DNA of 64,000 nucleotides from Roseateles_E cavernae (GCF_040187885.1 NZ_JBDPLH010000007.1:174014-238013); one strand, 5' to 3'. Positions 37,776-47,111 are shown, counted from the first letter of the stretch. Made by a program: numbers and translations. The notes: generated by a model from the sequence alone, not told the origin.

Positions 37776-38507
37776 ATGGCGAGCGACCGCGTCATCCTCT
37801 GCATGAAATGGGGCAGCAAGTACGGCCCCGAGTACGTCAACCGTCTGTATGCGATGGTGCGCCGCCATCTGCGCGGCGAGTTCCGTTTCGTCTGCCTGAC
37901 CGACCGCAGCGAGGGCATCCGCGCCGAGGTCCAGTGCCTGCCCATCCCCGACCTGGCCCTGCCGCCCGGCATTCCCGAGCGCGGCTGGACCAAGCTGACC
38001 ACCTTCGAGGCGGATCTGCACGGCCTCAAGGGCACGGCGCTGTTCCTCGATCTCGATGTCGTCATCGTCGACGACATCACGCCCTTCTTCGAGGTGCCCG
38101 GCGAGTTCCTAATCATCCATGACTGGAAACGCCCCTGGCGCATCACCGGCAACTCCTCGGTGTATCGCTTCACGCTCGGTGCGCATGCCGATGTGCTGGC
38201 CAAGTTCCGCCGCGAGTTCGAGAGCATCCGCGCCCAGGTGCGCAACGAGCAGGCCTATCTGTCCAACGAGATGCAGGCCAAAGGCTTGCTGACCTACTGG
38301 GACGCGGCCTGGTGCGCCAGCTACAAATACCACTGCATCCCGCGCTGGCCCAGCAATTACTGGCGCGCACCCATGGTTCCCAAGGGCGCCCGCATCCTGA
38401 TCTTCCACGGCGTGATGAACCCGCCCGACGCGCTGGCCGGCCGCAGCAACGGCAACTGGCGCCGCGCCAAGCCGGCGCCCTGGATCGCGGATCACTGGCG
38501 CGAATGA
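37776..38507 (+). CDS. Predicted glycosyltransferase (DxD type), first of glycan cluster
   Basis: A 243-residue soluble protein. It has the features of a GT-A glycosyltransferase: a start MASDRVILCMKWGSKYGPEYV, a likely nucleotide-sugar metal site LFLDLDVVIVDD and a late acidic/aromatic stretch ending HWRE. The family cannot be fixed; GT8-like folds and capsule-related transferases are the nearest resemblance. It begins 7 bases after lapB and overlaps the next gene by ATGA, so it is co-translated with the other transferases and probably adds a sugar to LPS core or another surface glycan. Confidence 0.7.
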   Translation: MASDRVILCMKWGSKYGPEYVNRLYAMVRRHLRGEFRFVCLTDRSEGIRAEVQCLPIPDLALPPGIPERGWTKLTTFEADLHGLKGTALFLDLDVVIVDDITPFFEVPGEFLIIHDWKRPWRITGNSSVYRFTLGAHADVLAKFRREFESIRAQVRNEQAYLSNEMQAKGLLTYWDAAWCASYKYHCIPRWPSNYWRAPMVPKGARILIFHGVMNPPDALAGRSNGNWRRAKPAPWIADHWRE

Positions 38508-39607
38508 GCCCGCCACCCAAGGTTCTGCACTTCGTCACCGGCGGCTTCTCCGGCGCCACCCAGGTGGCGCTCGACCTGGTGCGGGCGGCCCAGGCCAGCG
38601 GCCGCAGCGAGCCCCTGCTGGTGCTGCGCAAAAAACGCCAGACCGACCCGCAGCGCATCGCCGCACTGCAGCAGCAAGGCCTGCCGATCGAACTCGTGCC
38701 GGGCTGGAGCCATGCGGCCACGATCTGGCGCCTGCAGCAGCTCTGCCGCCGCTTCCGCCCCGATGTGCTGGTCGCCCACGGCTTCCCCGAGCACCTGCTG
38801 GGGCGCTGGGCCGGGCTGCTGGCGGGCGTGCCCCATCTGGTGCATGTCGAGCACAACTCGCGCGAGCGCTACAGCCGCTGGCGCCTGCTGCAAGCCCGCT
38901 GGCTGGCGCGGCGCAGCGATGCCATCGTCGGCTGCTCGGAGGGCGTGCGGCACAGCCTGCTGGCGCTGGGCATGCCGGCGGACAAGACCCTGGCGATCTC
39001 GAATGGCATACGGCTGGAACCGTTTGCCGACGCCGAGCGCCATCCCTATGCCCGGCGCGTGCCGGGTCTGGTGATGGCCGCCCGATTTGCCGGCCAGAAG
39101 GACCACGCCACCCTGCTGCAGGCCCTGGCCCTGCTGCGCGAGCAAGGCCTCAGGCCACCGCTGCTGCTGGCCGGCGGCGGCGGCGAGCGGCATCTGCGCG
39201 CCGCCCGGGCGCTGACGCAAAGCCTGGGCCTGCAGCAGCAGGTGCAGTTCCTCGGCTTCCAAGCCGGACTGCCCGAGCTGCTGATGCAGCACCAGATCGC
39301 GGTGCTCTCCACCCACTACGAGGGCATGCCCCTGTCCCTGGTCGAGGGCATGGCGGCCGGCTGCGCCGTGGTCGGCACGGCCGTACCGGGCGTGCAGGAA
39401 TTGCTGCGCGACGGCGACACCGGCCGCCTGGTGCCGCATCGCGATGCCCGAGCCCTGGCCGATGTGCTGGCCGAGTTGCTGCGCGAGCCCCAGGCCGCCG
39501 CCGCGCTGGCCGAACGCGGTCGCCATGCCGCCTTGGCCGAGCACAGCCTCGCCGGCATGACGAACCAGTACGAAGACCTGTTCAACCGATTGGCCCGCGA
39601 GCAATGA
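38504..39607 (+). CDS. Glycosyltransferase family 4 protein
   Basis: A 367-residue GT-B enzyme. The N-terminal acceptor domain starts VLHFVTGGFSGATQVALDL; the C-terminal nucleotide-sugar domain has MAARFAGQKDHATLLQAL and the retaining-transferase E-x7-E motif in THYEGMPLSLVEGMAAGCAVV. Residues SNGIRLEPF complete the pattern. Donor and acceptor are not identifiable. The start ATG at 38504 overlaps the preceding stop, and its own stop overlaps the next start. Confidence 0.9.
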   Translation: MSPPPKVLHFVTGGFSGATQVALDLVRAAQASGRSEPLLVLRKKRQTDPQRIAALQQQGLPIELVPGWSHAATIWRLQQLCRRFRPDVLVAHGFPEHLLGRWAGLLAGVPHLVHVEHNSRERYSRWRLLQARWLARRSDAIVGCSEGVRHSLLALGMPADKTLAISNGIRLEPFADAERHPYARRVPGLVMAARFAGQKDHATLLQALALLREQGLRPPLLLAGGGGERHLRAARALTQSLGLQQQVQFLGFQAGLPELLMQHQIAVLSTHYEGMPLSLVEGMAAGCAVVGTAVPGVQELLRDGDTGRLVPHRDARALADVLAELLREPQAAAALAERGRHAALAEHSLAGMTNQYEDLFNRLAREQ

Positions 39608-40374
39608 GCTGCCCTGTCTACCTGATCAATCTGCCCCGCGACACGCGCAGGCTGGCCGTGATGCAAGCCCAGCTGCAGCGCCTGGCGCTGCCCTTCGAGG
39701 TCACGCCGGCCGTCTACGGTCGGGACCTGTCCGCCGAAGAGCGGGCCAGGCTGTACAGCCCGGCACTCAACCGCGCCCGCTTCCACCAAGCCATGGCGCC
39801 CGGCGAGATCGGTTGCTACGCCAGCCATCTGCAGGTCTGGCAGCGCCTGGTGGACAGCGGCGCGCCCCATGCGCTGGTGCTGGAGGACGATGCCGAGCTG
39901 CGCCCGGAGCTGCCTGCCACGCTGCGAGCCGTGGCGGCCCTGCCGCCGCACTGGGACATGATCAAGCTGATCGGTCGCGAGCCCGAGTCGGTGCTGCAAA
40001 GCTGGCCCCTGCCGGGCTGTGCCGCCGAGCTGGTCCGCTACCAGCGCGCACCCAGCCTGACCTGTGCCTACCTGGTCAGCCGCGACGGTGCCCTGAAACT
40101 GCTGCGCAGCCGCCGGCCGTTCTTCCGGCCCATCGACGTCGACCTGCGCCACTGGTGGGAAGCGGATCTGCGCCTGTTCGGCCTCACACCCTACCCGGCC
40201 GGCCAGACCGACGAGGCCACCACCTCCAGCATAGGCAGCCGCGAGTTCGGCGCCTGGTGGTCGCGGCGCTGGCGCAAGGGTCGCACACAATGGCATTACA
40301 GCCGCGGCAATACCCGCGCCAACCGGGCGCTGCAGGCGCTGCCGGATCCCTTTCCAGAATTGAACGTTCGCTGA
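39604..40374 (+). CDS. Glycosyltransferase family 25 (LPS biosynthesis) protein
   Basis: A 256-residue enzyme of the LgtB/LpsA type that usually adds galactose or glucose to lipooligosaccharide. It begins VYLINLPRDTRRLAVMQAQL, the typical GT25 opening, and has GEIGCYASHLQVWQRLV, the acidic site ALVLEDDAEL, and AYLVSRDGALKLL with the following IDVDLRHWW. The neighbouring glf gene makes UDP-galactofuranose, so a galactosyl donor is reasonable but not proven. Confidence 0.9.
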   Translation: MSCPVYLINLPRDTRRLAVMQAQLQRLALPFEVTPAVYGRDLSAEERARLYSPALNRARFHQAMAPGEIGCYASHLQVWQRLVDSGAPHALVLEDDAELRPELPATLRAVAALPPHWDMIKLIGREPESVLQSWPLPGCAAELVRYQRAPSLTCAYLVSRDGALKLLRSRRPFFRPIDVDLRHWWEADLRLFGLTPYPAGQTDEATTSSIGSREFGAWWSRRWRKGRTQWHYSRGNTRANRALQALPDPFPELNVR

Positions 40375-40388
40375 AGCAAGAAGTTCCC

Positions 40389-41492
40389 ATGCCCCAGTTT
40401 GACTATCTGATCGTCGGCGCCGGCTTTGCCGGCTCGGTCTGTGCCCGCGTGCTGGCCGATGCCGGCAAGCGCGTGCGCCTGATCGACCAGCGCCCCCATA
40501 TCGGCGGCAACGCCCACGACACCCGCGATGCCCAGGGCCTGCTGATCCATCCCTATGGCCCGCACATCTTCCATACCAACAGCAAGGCGGTGCTGGCCTG
40601 GTTGTCGCGCTTCACCGAGTGGCGCTTCTACGAGCACCGGGTGCTCGCCCAGGTGGAGCAGCAACTGCTGCCGATCCCGATCAACCGGACCACCATCAAC
40701 CGGCTCTATGGCCTGAGCCTGAGCGGCGACGAGGTACAGGCCTATCTGGACAGCGTGCGCGAACCGCGCGAGCCGCTGCAGACCAGCGAGGACGTGGTGC
40801 TGAACTCGGTGGGCCGCGACCTGTGCGACAAATTCTTCCGCGGCTATACCAGGAAGCAGTGGGGGCTGGACCTGGCCGAGCTGTCGGCCGGTGTCGCCGC
40901 CCGGATTCCGACCCGTTGCGACGACGATGACCGCTACTTCAGCGACACCTACCAGCTGATGCCCGCCCAGGGCTATACGGCGATGTTCGAGCGCATGCTG
41001 GACCACCCGCTGATCAGCATCGAGCTGGCGACCGACTTCCGTCGCATCAAGGCCGACAGCGATGCCCAGCATCTGATCTACACCGGCCCGATCGACGCCT
41101 ACTTCGATCACTGCTACGGCCGCCTGCCCTACCGCAGCCTGCGCTTTGATCACCAGCACCTGCCCGATGTGGCGCAGTTTCAGGAGGTCGGCACGGTCAA
41201 CTACCCGAACGAGCACGACTACACCCGCATCACCGAGTTCAAGCATCTGACCGGTCAGCATGCCGCCGGCACCTCGATCGTGCGTGAGTATCCTCAGGCC
41301 GAGGGCGACCCCTTCTATCCGATCCCCAGGCCCGAGAACGAGACGCTCTACAAGCGCTACCAGGCCCTGGCCGATTCGCTGCCCAAGGTCAGCTTCGTCG
41401 GCCGCCTGGCCCAGTATCGCTACTACAACATGGACCAGATCGTTGCCGCCGCGCTGAAGACCGCAAACCAGCTGCTGGAGCCGCAGGCATGA
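40389..41492 (+). CDS. glf: UDP-galactopyranose mutase
   Basis: FAD enzyme that converts UDP-galactopyranose to UDP-galactofuranose. The 367-residue protein has the FAD fold YLIVGAGFAGSVCARVLADAG, RPHIGGNAHDTRD, the HPYGPHIFHT substrate region, FFRGYTRKQWG and the C-terminal SFVGRLAQYRYYNMDQIV. Presence in this cluster says the surface glycan contains galactofuranose. Start at 40389 (14 bases after the preceding stop); the stop overlaps the next gene by 4 bases. Confidence 0.96.
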   Translation: MPQFDYLIVGAGFAGSVCARVLADAGKRVRLIDQRPHIGGNAHDTRDAQGLLIHPYGPHIFHTNSKAVLAWLSRFTEWRFYEHRVLAQVEQQLLPIPINRTTINRLYGLSLSGDEVQAYLDSVREPREPLQTSEDVVLNSVGRDLCDKFFRGYTRKQWGLDLAELSAGVAARIPTRCDDDDRYFSDTYQLMPAQGYTAMFERMLDHPLISIELATDFRRIKADSDAQHLIYTGPIDAYFDHCYGRLPYRSLRFDHQHLPDVAQFQEVGTVNYPNEHDYTRITEFKHLTGQHAAGTSIVREYPQAEGDPFYPIPRPENETLYKRYQALADSLPKVSFVGRLAQYRYYNMDQIVAAALKTANQLLEPQA

Positions 41493-42316
41493 GTGCGACA
41501 CCGCCCCTGCGCCGCAAGAATCTCGTCGTGCTGCGGGCCGGCGACGGCTCCCTGCACCCCGGCTGGATCGCCCAGCCCAACCGCGACTTCGACATCTTCG
41601 TCAGCTACTACGGCAAGCAGCCCGGCCTGCACCAGGACAGCGCCGACTACTACGAGCACCGCCCCGGTCCCAAATGGCCCTGCATTGCCGAGCTGCTGCA
41701 AGCCCACCCGCAATTGCTGGAGCAATACGACGCCTTCTGGTTTCCCGATGACGACCTGGCCGCAGGCACCGAGACCTTGAACCGCATGTTCGCGCTGTTC
41801 CATGGCCATGCGCTGGCGCTGGCGCAGCCGGCCTTGACTGCCGACTCCTACTACAGCTGGAAGGCAGTGCTGCAAAACCCCGCCTACATCCTGCGCCATG
41901 TCGATTTTGTCGAGGTGATGGCGCCGCTGTTTGACCGGCATGCGCTGCGTGTCTGCCTGCCCACCTTCTCGCAAAGCCGCAGCGGCTGGGGCCTCGACTG
42001 GGTCTGGCCCAGCCTGGTCTCGCGCGGCCGCGACGCGGCCGTCGCCATCATCGACGCCACGCCGGTCAAGCACACCCGACCGCTGGGCGGCGATCTGTAC
42101 AAGAACAACCCCGAACTCAACCCCGCCCTGGACGAGGCCAAGCTGGTCAAGCTCTACGGCCTGGGGTCGCGGCGCAGCACGGCGCGCCTGGTGCTGCACA
42201 GCGTCGTCAGCCAGCAACGCCCCGACTGGCTGACCCGCTTGAGCCTGGCGCTGCGCCGTCTCAACGCGCAGCGCCGCTTCAAGCGCGCGCAAAGAAAAGC
42301 CGCGCCGACGGCATGA
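41489..42316 (+). CDS. DUF707-like predicted glycosyltransferase
   Basis: A 275-residue protein that opens KNLVVLRAGDGSLHPGW and contains FDIFVSYYGKQ, WFPDDDLAAGTETLN (a DDD acidic site), a WGLDWVWP motif and a final VKHTRPLGGDLYKN. This pattern is that of DUF707 proteins, thought to be GT-A-like transferases. The donor is unknown. It is flanked by 4-base overlaps on both sides, so its synthesis is coupled to glf and the next GT2 gene. Confidence 0.75.
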   Translation: MSATPPLRRKNLVVLRAGDGSLHPGWIAQPNRDFDIFVSYYGKQPGLHQDSADYYEHRPGPKWPCIAELLQAHPQLLEQYDAFWFPDDDLAAGTETLNRMFALFHGHALALAQPALTADSYYSWKAVLQNPAYILRHVDFVEVMAPLFDRHALRVCLPTFSQSRSGWGLDWVWPSLVSRGRDAAVAIIDATPVKHTRPLGGDLYKNNPELNPALDEAKLVKLYGLGSRRSTARLVLHSVVSQQRPDWLTRLSLALRRLNAQRRFKRAQRKAAPTA

Positions 42317-43329
42317 GCCCGCCCACCGAAGCCCGGCCCTGGCTGAGCCTGCTGATCCCGGTCTACAACGTCGAGGCCTGGCTGCGCGCCTGCCTGGCCT
42401 CGGTGCTGTCGCAGGCTGATGCCGGCGTCGAGATCCTGCTGCTCGACGATGTCTCGACCGATGGCTCGGCCGCGCTGATGCAGACCCTGGCCGAGAAGAA
42501 CCCGGGCCGGCTGACCCTGCTGCGCCACCAGCGCAACAGCGGCCTGAGCGCCGCGCGCAACACCCTGCTCGAAGCCAGCCGCGGCGAGTATCTGTGGTTC
42601 CTGGATTCCGACGACGAGCTGATGCCGGGCGCGATCGCGGACCTGGCGGCCATCGTGCAGGGCCATGCCCCCGACCTGGTGCTGTGCGACTTCCGGACCC
42701 TGCGCGAGCGCATGAAGCGCAAGCATGTCTGGCGCGGCGAGTTGCACCGCCGCAGCTTCGACGGCCCGGGCGACCGGCTGCTGAGCGACCGCTCGGCCCT
42801 GCTGCAAGGCCTGTTCGCGCTGGGTCAGCTGCACAGCTGGAGCAAAATCTCGCGACGCGCGCTGTGGGGCGATGATCTGCGCTTCCCCGTCGGCCGCTAC
42901 TACGAAGACATGTACACCACCCCGGCCCTGGCGCTGCGCGCCACCAGCTATGTCTATGCGCCGCGCGTCTGGGTCGGCTACCGCCAGCGCGGCGGCAGCA
43001 TTCTCGCCACGCTGAGCCCCCGCAAGATCGACGACATGATGCAGGCCCTGGCCGGCCTGCCGGCCCGGCTGGACGCCCAGCAGCCGCCGATCGGCACGGC
43101 AGCGCGTTTTGCGCTGGCGAACTATGCCGGACGCGGCTTCGTCAGCGCGGCCCGCTTCATGGCCCGCCATGCGGACGGGGCGGCGCTGGCGCGCTGCCTG
43201 CAGCAGTTCCAGGGCAACTCGCCGCTGAGCGCTGCGGCCCTGCTGCGCGCCTATCTGGCGCGCGGCTGGCTCTGGCGCGCCTGCCGGCTGCACTACTGGC
43301 TGCGGCGTGCCGCGAAGGCCTCGACATGA
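42313..43329 (+). CDS. Glycosyltransferase family 2 protein
   Basis: A 338-residue GT-A inverting transferase. The N-terminal domain has LSLLIPVYNVEAWLRACLASVL, ILLLDDVSTDGSAALM, the nucleotide/metal site WFLDSDDELMPGAI and a likely catalytic region GRYYEDMYTTP. The C-terminal part (from about residue 240) is helical and carries no clear membrane span. Overlaps both neighbours by ATGA. Confidence 0.9.
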   Translation: MSPPTEARPWLSLLIPVYNVEAWLRACLASVLSQADAGVEILLLDDVSTDGSAALMQTLAEKNPGRLTLLRHQRNSGLSAARNTLLEASRGEYLWFLDSDDELMPGAIADLAAIVQGHAPDLVLCDFRTLRERMKRKHVWRGELHRRSFDGPGDRLLSDRSALLQGLFALGQLHSWSKISRRALWGDDLRFPVGRYYEDMYTTPALALRATSYVYAPRVWVGYRQRGGSILATLSPRKIDDMMQALAGLPARLDAQQPPIGTAARFALANYAGRGFVSAARFMARHADGAALARCLQQFQGNSPLSAAALLRAYLARGWLWRACRLHYWLRRAAKAST

Positions 43330-45050
43330 AGATGGACCCGACGCTGCGCCGCCTGCTGGCCTATGTCAAACCCTATCGTCTGGGCGTGCTGCTGACCTTT
43401 GTCGCCTACCTGGCGGCGGCCTCCACCGAGCCGCTGATTCCGGAGCTGCTGCGGGTGGTGTTCGGCAAGGGCTTCGAGCAGCAGACCTTCTCGATCTGGT
43501 GGATTCCGCTGGTGCTGATCGGTCTGTTCGCGCTGCGCGGCGCGGCCAGCTTTGCCGGCCAGTACCTGCTGAACTGGACCGTGCTGCGCAGCGTGATGGA
43601 CCTGCGCCAGACTCTGATGAACGCGATGCTGCGCGCCGACGCCAGCGTCTACAACAGCCTGCAGCCCGGTACGGTCGTGACCAAGGTGGTCAATGACCCG
43701 CAGCAGGCCCTGAGCCTGCTGGGCGGTGTGCTGACCACCCTGCTGCGCGACGGCCTGCCGACCGTCGCGATGCTGGGCTATCTGTTCTTCCTGAACTGGC
43801 AGCTGACCCTGCTGTCCCTGGTCACGCTGCCGCTGATGGCCGTGGTGGTCAAGCAGGTCAGCCGGCGCGTCCACGCGATGGGCAATCTGAGCTACGACGC
43901 CCAGATGCAGCTCTCCGCCAAGGTCGACGACCTGACCCGGGCCTGGCGCGTGGTGCGCAGCTTCGACGCCGCCGAGCACGAGCGAGAACGCTTCGCCGAG
44001 ATCGCCCAGCAGGTGCGCCGCAACAGCCTCAAGCAGGTCGCGGCCGGTGCGCTGAGCTCGCCGCTGTCGCAGCTGGTGGCCAGCGTCGGCCTGTCCATCA
44101 TCGTCAGCCTGGCCCTGCTGCAGGCGCGCAGCCAGCATGCCTCGGCGGCCGATTTCGCGGCCTATATCACCGCGCTGCTGCTGCTGGTCTCGCGGCTGCG
44201 CCATCTCAGCGACCTGGCCACGCCGATCACCAATGCCCGCGTGATCGCGCGGGGCTGCATGCAGCTGCTGGACCTGCCGTCCGAGCCCGACCAGGGCCAG
44301 CGGGAGCTGGCGTTGCCGGTGCGGGGCGAGCTGCGCCTGGAGCAGGTGCGGCTGCAATACCCGGGGGCCGAGCGGGCCGCGCTGGACGGGCTCGATCTGC
44401 CGATTCCGGCCGGACGCACCACCGCGCTGGTCGGCGCCTCGGGAGCGGGCAAGAGCTCCATCATCCATCTGCTCCTGGGCTTCGGCCGACCCGATGGCGG
44501 CACCGTCTTGCTGGACGGCGTCGACATCCAGACCCTCAAGAAGGCCAATCTGCGCCGCCAGTTCGCGGTGGTCTCGCAGGACATCGTGCTGTTCGACGCC
44601 TCGGTGGCCGACAACATCGCCTATGCCCAGCCGCGCGACCCGGTACGCCTGGAGCAGGCCTTGCGCGCTGCCCATCTGTGGGACTTTGTGCAAAGCCTGC
44701 CGCTGGGGCTGGACAGTCCGATCGGTGCCAACGGCAGCATGCTGTCCGGCGGCCAGCGCCAGCGCCTGGCGATCGCCCGCGCGCTCTACAAGGACGCGCC
44801 GATCTGGGTCTTCGACGAAGCCACCTCGGCGCTGGACACCGAGAGCGAACGCGCGGTGCAGCAGGCGCTCGATCAATGGCAGGGCCGCAAGACCCTGATC
44901 GTGATCGCCCACCGCCTGTCCACCGTGCGCTCGGCCGATGCCATCCATGTGCTGGGTGCCGGCCGGGTGATCGAGAGCGGCAGCCATGCCGAGCTGCTGG
45001 CCCGGGGCGGCGCGTATGCCGCGATGGTGCAGGCGCAGATCGGCGACTGA
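43326..45050 (+). CDS. MsbA-like ABC exporter (lipid A / glycolipid flippase)
   Basis: A 574-residue half-transporter. Residues 1 to about 310 form a six-helix exporter membrane domain (motif EPLIPELLRVVFGKGF near residue 38); the rest is an ATPase with Walker A GASGAGKSS, signature MLSGGQRQRLAIARAL and Walker B WVFDEATSALD, then the switch IVIAHRLSTV. It most resembles MsbA, which flips lipid A-core across the inner membrane. Its place at the end of the glycosyltransferase run, with a 4-base overlap, makes it the export step for the glycan assembled here. Whether it is the sole MsbA of the cell is unknown. Confidence 0.9.
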   Translation: MKMDPTLRRLLAYVKPYRLGVLLTFVAYLAAASTEPLIPELLRVVFGKGFEQQTFSIWWIPLVLIGLFALRGAASFAGQYLLNWTVLRSVMDLRQTLMNAMLRADASVYNSLQPGTVVTKVVNDPQQALSLLGGVLTTLLRDGLPTVAMLGYLFFLNWQLTLLSLVTLPLMAVVVKQVSRRVHAMGNLSYDAQMQLSAKVDDLTRAWRVVRSFDAAEHERERFAEIAQQVRRNSLKQVAAGALSSPLSQLVASVGLSIIVSLALLQARSQHASAADFAAYITALLLLVSRLRHLSDLATPITNARVIARGCMQLLDLPSEPDQGQRELALPVRGELRLEQVRLQYPGAERAALDGLDLPIPAGRTTALVGASGAGKSSIIHLLLGFGRPDGGTVLLDGVDIQTLKKANLRRQFAVVSQDIVLFDASVADNIAYAQPRDPVRLEQALRAAHLWDFVQSLPLGLDSPIGANGSMLSGGQRQRLAIARALYKDAPIWVFDEATSALDTESERAVQQALDQWQGRKTLIVIAHRLSTVRSADAIHVLGAGRVIESGSHAELLARGGAYAAMVQAQIGD

Positions 45051-45058
45051 GCACGACA

Positions 45059-45355
45059 ATGATGATGCGGCGTCGCCAGCTCCTGGGGCTCCTCGCGGCG
45101 CTGCCGGTGCTGGCCGCTGCCGAGCCCGCGCCGCTGGAGCTCAACAGCGCCAGCCAGGCCGAGCTCGAATCGCTGGCCGGCATCGGCCCGGCGCTGGCCG
45201 AGCGCTTGCTGGCCGCGCGGACCCAGGCCCCGTTCAAGGACTGGGCCGATCTGCAGCGCCGGGTGCGCGGCATCGGCGCGGCGCTGGCGCGCAGGCTCTC
45301 GGCCCAGGGACTCCGGGTACAGGGCCTGCCCTACGAGGAGCGGGCTCCCGGCTGA
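45059..45355 (+). CDS. ComEA-like helix-hairpin-helix protein
   Basis: A 98-residue secreted protein: signal-like N-terminus (RRQLLGLLAALPVLAAAEP), then one (HhH)2 domain with LELNSASQAELESLAGIGPALAERLL and a second hairpin RVRGIGAALARRL. ComEA proteins bind incoming DNA in the periplasm during natural transformation; stand-alone short forms are frequent in Betaproteobacteria. Three consecutive ATG codons at 45059 leave the exact start uncertain by up to two residues. It follows the exporter by 8 bases. Confidence 0.82.
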   Translation: MMMRRRQLLGLLAALPVLAAAEPAPLELNSASQAELESLAGIGPALAERLLAARTQAPFKDWADLQRRVRGIGAALARRLSAQGLRVQGLPYEERAPG

Positions 45356-45460
45356 TGTGTCAGGCCCGACACAATCTGCCTATCTTGCCGACAAGGCCGG
45401 CGGCTCCAATGCAGACACCGGGCGATCAGCGCCCCGATGTCCACCCCAACAGGAGCCTGC

Positions 45461-46339
45461 ATGCACAAAGCCACCAGCCACGACAGTCACGACCATGGCC
45501 TGGCCCATGACCTGGCCCGCCTTCAGTCACAACAGGCGCAGCGCCGCCGCGCGCTCGGTTTGCTGGCCGGTGCCGGCGGTCTGATGCTGCTCGGCTGCGG
45601 AGGCGGTGGCAGCGAGGACAGCGCCGCCACCGCGACCAGCAGCGGCACAACAACAGGCGCCGGAACAACAAGCGGCACGACCACCGGCAGCTGCTCGGTC
45701 ATCCCCGAGGAGACCGCCGGCCCCTACCCCGGCGATGGCTCCAACAGCGCGGGTGGCGGCATCGCCAATGCCCTGGCCCTCAGCGGCATCGTGCGCAGCG
45801 ATATCCGCAGCAGCATCGCCGGCGCCAGCGGTAGCGCAGCGGGCGTGCCGCTGACCCTCACGCTGAAGCTGCTCAACACCAACGGCGGCTGTGCCGACCT
45901 GGCCGGCTATGCGATCTATCTGTGGCACTGCGACGCCGAAGGCCGCTACTCGATGTACTCCAGCGGCATCACGGCCGAAAACTATCTGCGCGGTGTGCAG
46001 GAAACCGGCAGCGACGGCACGGTCAGCTTCACCACCATCGTGCCCGGCTGCTACGCCGGCCGCATGCCCCATATGCATTTCGAGGTGTTCCGCAGCGTCA
46101 ACAGTGCCAGCGCCTACAGCAACAAGCTCAAGACCTCGCAGATCGCCTTCCCGACCGAGGTCTGCAGCAGCGTCTACAACAGCGTGGCCGCCTACAGCGC
46201 CAGCATCCGCAACCTGGCCGCGATCAGCTTTGCCAGCGACAACGTCTTCAGCGACGGCGTGAGCACCCAGCTCGCAACGATGGGTGGCAGCGTCGCGGCC
46301 GGCTACAGCGCCAGCCTGAGCGTGGGCATCGCCGCTTGA
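45461..46339 (+). CDS. Intradiol ring-cleavage dioxygenase-like lipoprotein, probable Tat substrate
   Basis: A 292-residue protein with a His-rich start, a twin-arginine-like stretch QRRRALGLLAGAGGLMLL and a lipobox LLGC (Cys46), then a 40-residue Gly/Ser/Thr linker. The folded part resembles the catalytic subunit of protocatechuate/catechol 1,2- and 3,4-dioxygenases: ETAGPYPGDG, YLWHCDAEGRYS (Tyr163) and CYAGRMPHMHFEV (Tyr198, His204, His206), so all four non-haem Fe(III) ligands are in place. It would act outside the cytoplasm, lipid-anchored. Substrate unknown. Start at 45461 follows AGGAG. Confidence 0.85.
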   Translation: MHKATSHDSHDHGLAHDLARLQSQQAQRRRALGLLAGAGGLMLLGCGGGGSEDSAATATSSGTTTGAGTTSGTTTGSCSVIPEETAGPYPGDGSNSAGGGIANALALSGIVRSDIRSSIAGASGSAAGVPLTLTLKLLNTNGGCADLAGYAIYLWHCDAEGRYSMYSSGITAENYLRGVQETGSDGTVSFTTIVPGCYAGRMPHMHFEVFRSVNSASAYSNKLKTSQIAFPTEVCSSVYNSVAAYSASIRNLAAISFASDNVFSDGVSTQLATMGGSVAAGYSASLSVGIAA

Positions 46340-46380
46340 GCGCTGGTGTATCGTGCGCCGATGCACCGAGGGAAGGCTTT

Positions 46381-47106
46381 ATGAACGCCAGCGCGATCCG
46401 CTGCCTGGTGGTGGATGACGACGGCGAGATCCGCAGCGCGCTGCAGGATTTTCTGCAGCGCTTCGGCATGCAGGTGGCCGCTGCGGCCGACGGCGCCGAG
46501 ATGCGCCGCCGGGTCGGCGCCCAGGCCTTCGATGTCGTCGTGCTGGACCTGATGCTGCCCGACGAGAACGGGCTGTCGCTGTGCCGGTGGCTGCGCGCCC
46601 AGCACCCCGGCACGGCCATCGTGATGCTGACCGCCCAGGGCGACCCGATCAGCCGCGTGCTGGGCCTGGAGATGGGGGCCGACGACTACCTGCCCAAGCC
46701 CTTCGAGCCGCGCGAGCTGGTGGCCCGCATCCATGCGATACGCCGGCGCGTCCAGCCGGGCGAACGCCAGCAAGCGTCCAGCGCCGAGCCGCCGCGCGAG
46801 CTTCGCTTCGAGGGCTGGCGCTTCGACCGGCTGCTGCGCCAGCTGGTCTCGCCGGCCGAGGTGGTGGTGGCCCTGTCCAGCGCCGAGTACCGGCTGCTGT
46901 CGGCCTTTGTCGAGCGGCCCGGCCGGGTGCTCAGCCGCGAGCAGCTGATCGAGCTGACCCGCGCGCCGGGCGTCGAGGTCAATGACCGCAGCATCGACCT
47001 GACCGTCTCGCGGCTGCGCCAGAAGCTGGCCGACTCCTCCCGCGAACCGCGCCTGATACGCACGATGCGCGGCGAGGGCTATCTGTTCGACGCCAAGCTG
47101 GGCTGA
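46381..47106 (+). CDS. OmpR-family response regulator
   Basis: A 241-residue two-component regulator. The receiver has the acidic pair in VVDDDGEIR (residues 11-18), phospho-acceptor Asp56 in VVLDLMLPD, Thr84 and Lys106 in YLPKPFEP. The C-terminal winged helix (about 140-240) includes LSSAEYRLLSAFVERPGRVLSREQL, EVNDRSIDLTVSRLRQKL and the final RGEGYLF. It reads into the histidine kinase gene after 5 bases, so the two form one system. A GGAAG sequence stands before the ATG. Confidence 0.94.
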   Translation: MNASAIRCLVVDDDGEIRSALQDFLQRFGMQVAAAADGAEMRRRVGAQAFDVVVLDLMLPDENGLSLCRWLRAQHPGTAIVMLTAQGDPISRVLGLEMGADDYLPKPFEPRELVARIHAIRRRVQPGERQQASSAEPPRELRFEGWRFDRLLRQLVSPAEVVVALSSAEYRLLSAFVERPGRVLSREQLIELTRAPGVEVNDRSIDLTVSRLRQKLADSSREPRLIRTMRGEGYLFDAKLG

Positions 47107-47111
47107 GCAGC

